A stretch of DNA of 64,000 nucleotides from Chryseobacterium lathyri (lineage in GTDB: Bacteria; Bacteroidota; Bacteroidia; Flavobacteriales; Weeksellaceae), in NCBI RefSeq assembly GCF_003290185.1, contig NZ_QNFY01000017.1:1-64000 (forward strand), read 5' to 3'. Position 1 is the stretch's first letter, and each line of letters begins with the position of its first letter. The position numbers were made by a program, and so were the translations under genes. Under the pieces are notes generated by a model, which saw only the letters and a program-made list of their open reading frames with translations, did not search any database and was not told where the DNA came from. This document shows positions 26,354 through 33,578 of the stretch, piece after piece.

Positions 26354-27235
26354 ATGAATTCTATCTCCGTTCTCCATATTGACCTTTTCCAGTCCGGCAG
26401 AAATACGTCCGATTTTTACGTTAATACCATGAAAGAACACCTGGTAGTAGGGCACCGGCATATTGAAAAACCACACCGGCATGATTTCTATGCTGCTGTT
26501 CTTTTTACCCGGGGACAAGGAGTTCATGAGATCGATTTTCAAAAATATGATGTCTCTGAGGGAAGCCTTTTTTTTCTTTCTCCCGGGCAGATCCACAGTT
26601 GGGAGCTTTCAGAAGATATTGACGGGTATATTTTCTTTTGTTCTCAGGAATTTTACGAAATGCATTATGTGAATCAGAAATTAAGAAACTTTCCGTTTTT
26701 TGGTTCCGTATCTTTTCCCAGGAAGCTGCAGCTGGATGCTGATGAGCTGATAAAAAACAAGATTCTATTTCAGGAGCTGGGAAGAGAGCACCAGTCCCAG
26801 AATCTTATGAAAGAAGGGTTGATCCTTTCATTAATGTCTCATATTTTCATTAATTCAGCCAGGCTGTTTTCAAAAGAAATTGACAGCCTTTCTTCTTCCG
26901 CGAGCCTTTCTTATTTTAAACATTATCAGGATTTTGAAAACCTGATCGAGCAGTATTTTACAACTCAGAAATCTATATCTCATTATGCTTCGTTATTGGG
27001 AATTAGTCCAAAGCACCTGAACCGGATTGCACAGACCGTTGTTCAGAAAACAGCAACCGATGTTATCACTGAAAGAGTAGTACTGGAAGCTAAAAGGATG
27101 CTGATGTACCTTGATGAAAGCCTTGTGGAAATTGCTTTCAGGCTTGGTTATGAAGAATATTCCTACTTTGTAAGAGTATTCCGGAAAAGTTCCGGAATGA
27201 CTCCTACTCAGTTTATGAGAAAATACAAGGTTTAA
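26354..27235 (+). CDS. AraC family transcriptional regulator
   Basis: 293-residue regulator with an N-terminal cupin-type sensing domain (about 20-150; HIEKPHRHDFYAAVLFTRGQGVHEIDF, LSPGQIHSWE) and a C-terminal double helix-turn-helix (about 195-293; SISHYASLLGISPKHLNRI and LVEIAFRLGYEEYSYFVRVFRKSSGMTPTQF). The frame is open to an ATG at 26264, but the extra 30 residues are hydrophobic and unlike the family, so the start at 26354 (MNSISVLHID) is preferred. Ligand and targets are unknown. The divergent MerR gene and the downstream ccoG give no clear functional link. Confidence 0.85.
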   Translation: MNSISVLHIDLFQSGRNTSDFYVNTMKEHLVVGHRHIEKPHRHDFYAAVLFTRGQGVHEIDFQKYDVSEGSLFFLSPGQIHSWELSEDIDGYIFFCSQEFYEMHYVNQKLRNFPFFGSVSFPRKLQLDADELIKNKILFQELGREHQSQNLMKEGLILSLMSHIFINSARLFSKEIDSLSSSASLSYFKHYQDFENLIEQYFTTQKSISHYASLLGISPKHLNRIAQTVVQKTATDVITERVVLEAKRMLMYLDESLVEIAFRLGYEEYSYFVRVFRKSSGMTPTQFMRKYKV

Positions 27236-27376
27236 AAATTTTAAATTTAAAAAAAGGGAGATGGAAGGCCGAAGCTGGAAGTTAATAAATGCCTTTATAT
27301 TAGCTTCACATGCTCTCCAGTGTGAAATCTTATGTCTGAAATCTAATCTTTATTCTTGTCTCTTGGTTTCTCTCCT
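27236..27376. other. Convergent gap with a dispersed GGAAGCTGGAAG-type repeat
   Basis: Contains GGGAGATGGAAGGCCGAAGCTGGAAGTTA (about 27255-27283), related to 8359-8400 in inverse orientation. A pyrimidine-rich stretch of TCT/CTT words (about 27330-27376) runs into the end of ccoG. No gene is supported. Confidence 0.45.
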
Positions 27377-28819
27377 TTACAACAAAAGTTTAAACGGTCC
27401 TTCAAACGTCGTCTCAAAAGAATCCAACATTTCTCCTTTTTCATCAAAAACACCGATCACCATATTCTGTTTGGAAAACTTAATATCTTCTTCGGGAAAG
27501 GTAATATTGATATTTCCTTTCAGGATTTCGTCACCTTTCAGAATGATCTTTTCAGAACCGAAATAAGTGATCTCTGCATGAGCAGGAGTCATTACTTTAA
27601 TCGTAAGAGTCTTCTTCTCATTGGATTTATTTAAAAGGGTATAAATAAAAGTATTCGTGATCTTGCCGTCTTTAATAAAGAATGTGGAACCAGCCGGTTT
27701 GATGAATTTAGCTTCCATAGATCCGCGGTCATACATTAAGAATCCCAGAAATCCGATCAACAGGGCCAGAAATATCGTGGTTGCCTTCATTCTTGATGTA
27801 AACCTGAATGTTTCCCGGTTTTCAATTTCTGCTTCCGTAGCATAGCGGATCAGTCCTTTTGGAAGTCCTACCTTATCCATTACCTCATCACAGGCATCGA
27901 TGCAGGCTGTACAGTTTACACATTCCAGCTGCTGGCCGTTTCTGATGTCGATACCTGTAGGACATACCACAACACACTGATGGCAGTCGATGCAGTCTCC
28001 TTTTCCTGTGGCTTTACGGTCTTCATTGTTTCTCCATTTCGAACGGTTTTCACCTCTTTTGAAATCATAGTACACATTAATGGTCTGCTTATCGATTAAT
28101 ACGCCCTGAAGCCTTCCGTATGGGCATACCAAAGTACAAACCTGCTCACGGAGCCAGGCGAAAACAAAGTAAAATGTCATCGTGAAAAATATCATCACAA
28201 GGAATTTTACGGAATGAGCCTCAGGTCCTTCCTTCATGATCCGGAATACTTGTTCGTATCCTACAATGTACATGAACATGAAATGAGCAATGATCAGTGA
28301 GATCAGTGCAAAAACGGACCATTTCAGTACTCTTTTTCTGATCTTTTCAGCATTCCATTCCTGTCTGTCCAGCTTCATCTGCTTATTTCTGTCACCTTCT
28401 ATCAGGTATTCAATCTTTCGGAATACCATTTCCATGAAAAGTGTCTGCGGGCATAGCCATCCACAGAATATTCGTCCGAAAACGACCGTAAAAAGCATTA
28501 CGAAGATCACGGAGGTTACCGCTCCCAATGCAAGAATAAAGAAATCCTGCAGATAAAAAGGTTGTCCAAGGATAAAAAACCTCCTGTCGATCACATTGAT
28601 CAGGAGAAAAGGATTGCCGTTGATTTTTACAAATGGCAGTCCGAAAAATATAGCCAGCATGAGATAACTTGCATAATTTCTGTAATTGGTATACTTTCCT
28701 TTTGGTTTCCGGGGAAATACCCATTTTCTTTTCCCCGTTTCATCCATGGTTCCTACCGAATTTCTAAACGTCTCATTTTCAAATTCTACAAATTTGTCGC
28801 TGCTTGATTCTGCACTCAT
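27377..28819 (-). CDS. ccoG: Cytochrome c oxidase accessory protein CcoG (FixG/RdxA-type)
   Basis: Membrane-bound iron-sulfur protein linked in other bacteria to copper handling during cbb3 oxidase assembly. It has several TM helices in the first 230 residues, with the FCGWLCPQTLFMEMVFR and LVCPYGRLQ motifs of the NapH/CcoG group. A 2x[4Fe-4S] ferredoxin segment follows (CIDCHQCVVVCPTGIDIRNG and CVNCTACIDACDEV, about 265-320), then one more TM (about 345-365) and a C-terminal Ig-like FixG domain. 480 residues is normal. No ccoNOP or ccoIS genes lie in this window. Confidence 0.95.
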   Translation of the reverse strand: MSAESSSDKFVEFENETFRNSVGTMDETGKRKWVFPRKPKGKYTNYRNYASYLMLAIFFGLPFVKINGNPFLLINVIDRRFFILGQPFYLQDFFILALGAVTSVIFVMLFTVVFGRIFCGWLCPQTLFMEMVFRKIEYLIEGDRNKQMKLDRQEWNAEKIRKRVLKWSVFALISLIIAHFMFMYIVGYEQVFRIMKEGPEAHSVKFLVMIFFTMTFYFVFAWLREQVCTLVCPYGRLQGVLIDKQTINVYYDFKRGENRSKWRNNEDRKATGKGDCIDCHQCVVVCPTGIDIRNGQQLECVNCTACIDACDEVMDKVGLPKGLIRYATEAEIENRETFRFTSRMKATTIFLALLIGFLGFLMYDRGSMEAKFIKPAGSTFFIKDGKITNTFIYTLLNKSNEKKTLTIKVMTPAHAEITYFGSEKIILKGDEILKGNINITFPEEDIKFSKQNMVIGVFDEKGEMLDSFETTFEGPFKLLL

Positions 28820-29087
28820 TGCGGTACTTTTGTTAAGTTAAAAAGTATTAAGGTGATATTTTGAGGCTGGATCAAACTGTTTTTCAGTCAGTTTTTAAGA
28901 GGATAAAAATAGTGTTGATCTTACCGTAGCAAAGGTCCGGATAAAACTATTTTTTAACTAATACCATCTGCTTCAAAAATAGGACAATTGAGACATTTTT
29001 ATTTCAAATTTTATTATATCAAAATGAGTAAATGTATTGGGATGTTATGACTGATATTGTAACTTGCAGTCTTTAAATAAATGAAGA

Positions 29088-29981
29088 ATGAAAAAGATAG
29101 GTTACATAAGTGTAATTGGTTTGGTTTTCGCATTGGTAAACTGTCAATCAGTAAATTATAACAAAATGTTTTATGAAGGTGTGCAGCCGGAGAAGATTTC
29201 GGATCAGTTCAGTTTTACAGAAGGACCGTCTTCGGATCAACATGGGAATGTTTATTTCACTGACCAGCCTAACGATAAAATCTATTACTGGGACTGGAAA
29301 ACAAATAAGATCATAGAGTTTTTAGGAAAAACAGGGAGAGCAAACGGCACTCACTTCGATAAAGACGGAAACCTCATCACCTGTTCCGATGATCAGGGTG
29401 AAATCTGGAAAATTTCAAAAGATAAAAAAGTAGAGGTGGTCCTGAAAGGTTTTCAGGGAAGAAGGCTGAATGGACCTAATGATATCTGGAATGATTCAGC
29501 CGGAGGAATGTATTTTACAGATCCTTTATATGAAAGAGATTACTGGGTCGATTTTAAACAGGAAATTCCTCATAAGAGCCTTTATTACAGATCCAAAGAA
29601 GGAAAAATAGTTAAACTTGATACTTTTGTGCAGCCCAACGGAATTGTAGGAAGTGAAATGTTTAATAAGCTTTATGTTTCAGATATTGATGCGGGGAAAA
29701 CCTACGTTTATGATATTCTGGGCGAAGGAAAACTATCTGAAAAAAAGCTCTTTTGTGAAATGGGCTCAGACGGTATGACGCTGGATAAACACGGAAACCT
29801 TTATTTAACAGGAAAAGGGGTCCATATTTTCAGTCGTCACGGGAAAAAGCTTTATCATATTCCTATCGAGGAAGACTGGACGTCTAATGTAACTTTTGGA
29901 GGAGAGAACAATGATGTCCTCTTCATTACGGCCTCAAAATCTGTCTACAAGCTTCCAACTAAAGTAAAGGGAGTGAAATAA
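29088..29981 (+). CDS. SMP-30/gluconolactonase-like lipoprotein
   Basis: 297 residues with a lipoprotein-type signal (ALVNC, Cys about 19) and a six-bladed SGL propeller. Likely metal ligands seen in the family are the Glu in FTEGPSSDQHGN, the Asn in LNGPNDIW and VQPNGIVG, and the Asp in GSDGMTLDKHGN. Gluconolactonases of this type open sugar lactones, but substrates vary, so a lactonase activity is only probable. It stands alone and is followed directly by a palindromic repeat. Confidence 0.82.
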   Translation: MKKIGYISVIGLVFALVNCQSVNYNKMFYEGVQPEKISDQFSFTEGPSSDQHGNVYFTDQPNDKIYYWDWKTNKIIEFLGKTGRANGTHFDKDGNLITCSDDQGEIWKISKDKKVEVVLKGFQGRRLNGPNDIWNDSAGGMYFTDPLYERDYWVDFKQEIPHKSLYYRSKEGKIVKLDTFVQPNGIVGSEMFNKLYVSDIDAGKTYVYDILGEGKLSEKKLFCEMGSDGMTLDKHGNLYLTGKGVHIFSRHGKKLYHIPIEEDWTSNVTFGGENNDVLFITASKSVYKLPTKVKGVK

Positions 29982-30138
29982 TGTCATTGCGAGAAGCGTA
30001 GCGACGAAGCAATCTCTAATCATATGTATTAATCTGTGCGATTAATAGGAGCTTTTAAAGAAAGATTCAATACAATAATAATTCTTAAATTTTTGTAATC
30101 TTTTTTGAGATTGCTTCACATTCGGTTCAAAATGACAG
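29982..30138. repeat. Palindromic dispersed element (TGTCATTGCGAG ... GAAGCAATCTC type)
   Basis: The left end TGTCATTGCGAGAAGCGTAG followed by CGACGAAGCAATCTC (29982-30016) is matched in inverse orientation by GAGATTGCTTCACATTCG followed by GTTCAAAATGACAG (30107-30138). Outer (TGTCATT) and inner (GAAGCAATCTC) parts pair, with a less conserved middle and a 90-base AT-rich core. It starts one base after the stop codon of the upstream gene. The shape is that of a REP or MITE-like element. Confidence 0.75.
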
Positions 30139-30142
30139 TCTA

Positions 30143-30180
30143 AAAAAATAAGAGAAGCCCACAACGGACTTCTCTTAATA
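30143..30180. terminator. Terminator between convergent SMP-30-like and helicase genes
   Basis: The stem TAAGAGAAG/CTTCTCTTA (30149-30157, 30169-30177) has an 11-nt loop. The A-run on its left acts as the U-run for the minus-strand helicase gene. Confidence 0.75.
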
Positions 30181-30215
30181 TTCTTAAAAGCTTAATACTG
30201 ACTTAATGGTTCAAA

Positions 30216-31523
30216 TTAATAAGCAACCTCCATTTTGACTTTCTTGCCTTTCAGTTTTTCGTTGCTTAATTTCTTTAGAACAAAGCTCACTTTATTTCTG
30301 GCAACTGCTACATAAGAAGTCGTGTCTTTCACTTCAATGATGCCGATATCTTCTTTCTGGAGTTCCCCTTTTTTAATAAGATATCCTACAATATCCACTT
30401 TATTCACTTTGTCTTTTTTGCCGGCACTGATATAAATGGTCTGGAAAGGAGTTTTTTCCGGAACTTTATTAAAACCGGTTACACTCTCTTCCGGTGTATT
30501 GCTTTTAATGAACGGGAAATTTTCATCTTCAGTCATGATCAGGTAAGCAAAACCTTTGGCATTCATTCTTGCCGTACGGCCGTTTCGGTGGATGAAAGCA
30601 TCTTCTTTCGGAGGAAGCTGGTAATGAACAATAGATTCCACTTCAGGAACATCAAGACCACGGGAGGCTAGGTCTGTAGTGATTAAAATTCTTGCTGAAT
30701 CATTCCTGAATTTCAAAAGGGCACGTTCTCTTTCATCCTGCTCCATACCGCCATGGAACGTTTCTCTGTCAATTCCTTTTTCCCTTAAAAGTTCAGAAAT
30801 ACGGTCTACAGCTTCACGGTGATTGCAGAAAATCAGTGTTCTTTTGTTTCCGATCTTGCATATTAAATTAAAAAGGGTATCCAGTTTTTCTTCAGAAATA
30901 GTCATTACTTTTCGCAGCTGGATATCCGGTTTTACTTCGCTTAATTTTAGAAAATCAATGATCTTTTCATTTTTTAACCCTGTAAACGTTGGAATTTCAT
31001 CCATTGCTGTTGCTGAGGTTAGAATTCTTTGTGAAAGGCCCTTAAGTGAACTGGAAATATATTCCATATCTTCATGAAAGCCTAATTCCAAAGCTTTATC
31101 AAACTCATCCAGAACCAAAGTTTTGATCGTTTTGGGATCAAAATTGTTGTTTCTTAAATGATAAGTGATTCTTCCCGGAGTTCCGATGAGAACTGCGGGA
31201 GCTTCAATTAAATTATTGACTTCAATCTTTTTATCATGACCGCCATAACAAACCGAAACCTTAAAATCTGTTCCCATCGATTTGAAAACCTGTTCAATCT
31301 GCAATGCCAGTTCTCTTGCCGGAACTAAAATCAATGCCTGAATTCCTGAAATATCTTTTTTAAGATTTCTAAGGACCGGAAATAAAAAAGCAAGTGTTTT
31401 TCCTGAGCCTGTGGGAGAGAGCAAAACAACATCCGTATTGTTTTCCGTGGTTTTATAGGTAGATTTCTGCATCTGATTCATATCCTGAATCTGCAGCTTT
31501 TGATAAATTGAGTCTAATTCCAT
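30216..31523 (-). CDS. DEAD-box-type RNA helicase with DbpA RNA-binding domain
   Basis: ATP-dependent RNA helicase. Motifs in order are the Q-motif region (NQMQKSTY, about 16-23), SPTGSGKT (36-43), PARELALQ, TPGR (115-118), motif II DEFD (139-142) in place of DEAD, SAT (170-172), and in domain 2 STDLASRGLDVPE-type and HRNGRTAR. Residues about 362-435 form a DbpA-type RNA-binding domain, which in E. coli DbpA targets 23S rRNA hairpin 92. A role in 50S assembly is therefore likely but inferred. 435 residues fits DbpA-like proteins. Confidence 0.9.
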   Translation of the reverse strand: MELDSIYQKLQIQDMNQMQKSTYKTTENNTDVVLLSPTGSGKTLAFLFPVLRNLKKDISGIQALILVPARELALQIEQVFKSMGTDFKVSVCYGGHDKKIEVNNLIEAPAVLIGTPGRITYHLRNNNFDPKTIKTLVLDEFDKALELGFHEDMEYISSSLKGLSQRILTSATAMDEIPTFTGLKNEKIIDFLKLSEVKPDIQLRKVMTISEEKLDTLFNLICKIGNKRTLIFCNHREAVDRISELLREKGIDRETFHGGMEQDERERALLKFRNDSARILITTDLASRGLDVPEVESIVHYQLPPKEDAFIHRNGRTARMNAKGFAYLIMTEDENFPFIKSNTPEESVTGFNKVPEKTPFQTIYISAGKKDKVNKVDIVGYLIKKGELQKEDIGIIEVKDTTSYVAVARNKVSFVLKKLSNEKLKGKKVKMEVAY

Positions 31524-31527
31524 TTTG

Positions 31528-31535
31528 CAAAGGTA
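31528..31535 (-). promoter_or_regulatory. -7 promoter box close to the helicase start
   Basis: TACCTTTG on the minus strand lies only four bases upstream of the ATG (31521-31523). With transcription normally starting about seven bases past the box, the mRNA would be leaderless or nearly so. Confidence 0.5.
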
Positions 31536-31617
31536 ATTGATTTTGTTTTTTATGAAAATTCCATTTACTGTTTATTTAGATTATGGATTCCCGTAATGGT
31601 GTAGCAGGTAGAGATTA

Positions 31618-31625
31618 TACATTTG
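31618..31625 (+). promoter_or_regulatory. -7 promoter box of the mod-res operon
   Basis: An exact TACATTTG box lies 27 bases before the mod ATG at 31653. No clear -33 element was found. Confidence 0.55.
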
Positions 31626-31652
31626 AGGTAATTAAAAATAATAATCAACAAA

Positions 31653-33575
31653 ATGAAACTATACCAAACCCTAGAATCTCAGCTTAAAAAAGAACCGAAT
31701 TATGTCTCCGATAATGATGAAGTCAAAAAATGGGTAGTGCTAAACAAAGCACAAAATTTTGATGAAGAACTCATTGAATTATTATTGGGTGATTCAGATT
31801 TGAAAGAAAAATTTTTCATCAAAATAAAAGATGTTTTGATATTCAATCAAAATCTTTTCATACAGTTTCTTGAACAGAAAAACTATCTCAACGATAGTTA
31901 CACTCAGTTTAAGAATAAAATTGGTTTGTCAGTTGATGGCAAATATCTGAAGCAACGTAACGAAGTAGCTTTGGTCTGGCCGTTCAAAGACTGTGTTTTG
32001 GAAGGTGGACAAAGCCGTGAAGAGGATAAAAGAGACGAAATTTTCTTTAATGAAACTTTAGCGCAGGACGAAATAACCCAATTACTTGATCCAAAAGTTC
32101 TAACAAATGCTAAAAAGTTTGATCAAGAGGGTGAAAAAGATTTTGATCAATTCAATCGCAATGAAAACGGAACAATTACCGACAACCTTATTATCAAAGG
32201 AAATAATCTTCTGGCATTGCATTCTCTAAATAAAGAATTTGCCGGAAAAGTGAAGATGATTTATATTGATCCACCTTATAATACGGGAAATGATAGTTTT
32301 CAATATAATGATAATTTTAATGAGAGTTCGTGGCTCACTTTTATGAAAAATCGATTAGAAATTAGTAAAGATCTACTTTCTAAAGATGGGAAAATATTTG
32401 TTCAATGTGATGATAATGAGCAGGCTACCTTAAAGATTCTTTTAGATGAAGTTTTTAAGAAACAAAATTTTGTAGAAACATTTATTTGGAAAAATACAGA
32501 TAATGCTCCAGCTCTGTCAAAAAAATCGAGAAAAAATATAGAATTTATTCATTGTTATGAAAAATTTTTAGATACAAAAAGTTATGTTGGACGAAAAAGT
32601 AATAATGACGATGCACCATTATTAAATAGTGGTAACCCAGTTACCATTTTAAAATTCAAACCTAATATGATTGAATTTAAAATTCCAGATAATGTATATG
32701 AAAAAGGAAATTATGATAAGATTGAGTTGGTTAATGATTTGGTCATAAAAAATGGTAAAAATGAAAATGCAATTCAAATTAAAGGACGTTTTAAATGGCA
32801 ACAATCATTTTTAGATGTTGAGGTAGAAAATGGGACTTACTTCATTGTTAAGTCTGATAAATTTTCTATAAGATATCAAAGGAAATATTCTTCGAATCTC
32901 GCACCGGATAAATTTATAGATAATATATATTTATCTAAAGCAATTGGCATTGAAACAAATGAAGATTCAAAGAAGCATATTGATTCTCTCGGCTTAAATT
33001 TTAATTCCTATCCAAAACCTGAATCTCTAATTAGTTTTTTAATTAAAGCTGTAACAGAAGAAAATGATATTGTTTTAGATTATCATCTCGGAAGTGGCAC
33101 GACAGCATCAACAGCTCATAAAATGAATCGTCAATACATAGGTATTGAACAGATGGATTATATAGAAACCGTTGCTGTTGAACGTTTAAAAAAAGTAATC
33201 GATGGTGAACAAGGCGGCATTTCCAAGTCCATCAACTGGCAAGACGGCGGTTCATTCATTTACCTTGAGCTCAAAAAATACAACCAAACTTTCATCGAAA
33301 AAATAGAAGAAGCAGAAAATTCTGAAAGTCTTCTGCAAATTTGGGAAGAAATGAAAACCAAATCTTTTCTTAATTACAATGTTGATCTCAAAAAACAGGA
33401 AGAACATTTCGAAGATTTTAAAGCTTTACATCTGAATGAACAAAAACAGCTTCTTTGTGAATTGCTCAACAAAAATCAACTGTATGTAAATCTGTCTTCA
33501 CTTAACGACGAAAATTTTGAGTGTACTCCGGAAGAAAAGAAAGTAACAAAAGATTTTTACCAAATAAAAAAATAA
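31653..33575 (+). CDS. mod: Type III restriction-modification DNA methyltransferase (Mod)
   Basis: Site-specific DNA N6-adenine methyltransferase of the beta class. The catalytic motif IV DPPYNTG starts at residue 206 and SAM-binding motif I (LDYHLGSGTTASTAH) lies at about 474-488; this IV-before-I order is usual for Type III Mod. Between them (about 270-450) is the target recognition region, which is poorer in G and C than the flanks. 640 residues is normal. The res gene starts 3 bases after its stop. No simple-sequence repeat of the kind that phase-varies mod genes was seen. The target site cannot be read from sequence. Confidence 0.93.
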   Translation: MKLYQTLESQLKKEPNYVSDNDEVKKWVVLNKAQNFDEELIELLLGDSDLKEKFFIKIKDVLIFNQNLFIQFLEQKNYLNDSYTQFKNKIGLSVDGKYLKQRNEVALVWPFKDCVLEGGQSREEDKRDEIFFNETLAQDEITQLLDPKVLTNAKKFDQEGEKDFDQFNRNENGTITDNLIIKGNNLLALHSLNKEFAGKVKMIYIDPPYNTGNDSFQYNDNFNESSWLTFMKNRLEISKDLLSKDGKIFVQCDDNEQATLKILLDEVFKKQNFVETFIWKNTDNAPALSKKSRKNIEFIHCYEKFLDTKSYVGRKSNNDDAPLLNSGNPVTILKFKPNMIEFKIPDNVYEKGNYDKIELVNDLVIKNGKNENAIQIKGRFKWQQSFLDVEVENGTYFIVKSDKFSIRYQRKYSSNLAPDKFIDNIYLSKAIGIETNEDSKKHIDSLGLNFNSYPKPESLISFLIKAVTEENDIVLDYHLGSGTTASTAHKMNRQYIGIEQMDYIETVAVERLKKVIDGEQGGISKSINWQDGGSFIYLELKKYNQTFIEKIEEAENSESLLQIWEEMKTKSFLNYNVDLKKQEEHFEDFKALHLNEQKQLLCELLNKNQLYVNLSSLNDENFECTPEEKKVTKDFYQIKK

Positions 33576-33578
33576 CAA

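Noticed and set aside
27261..27566. 101-codon plus-strand frame at the end of ccoG
   Set aside because: Most of it is the reverse reading of the FixG domain; the first part lies in a dispersed repeat.
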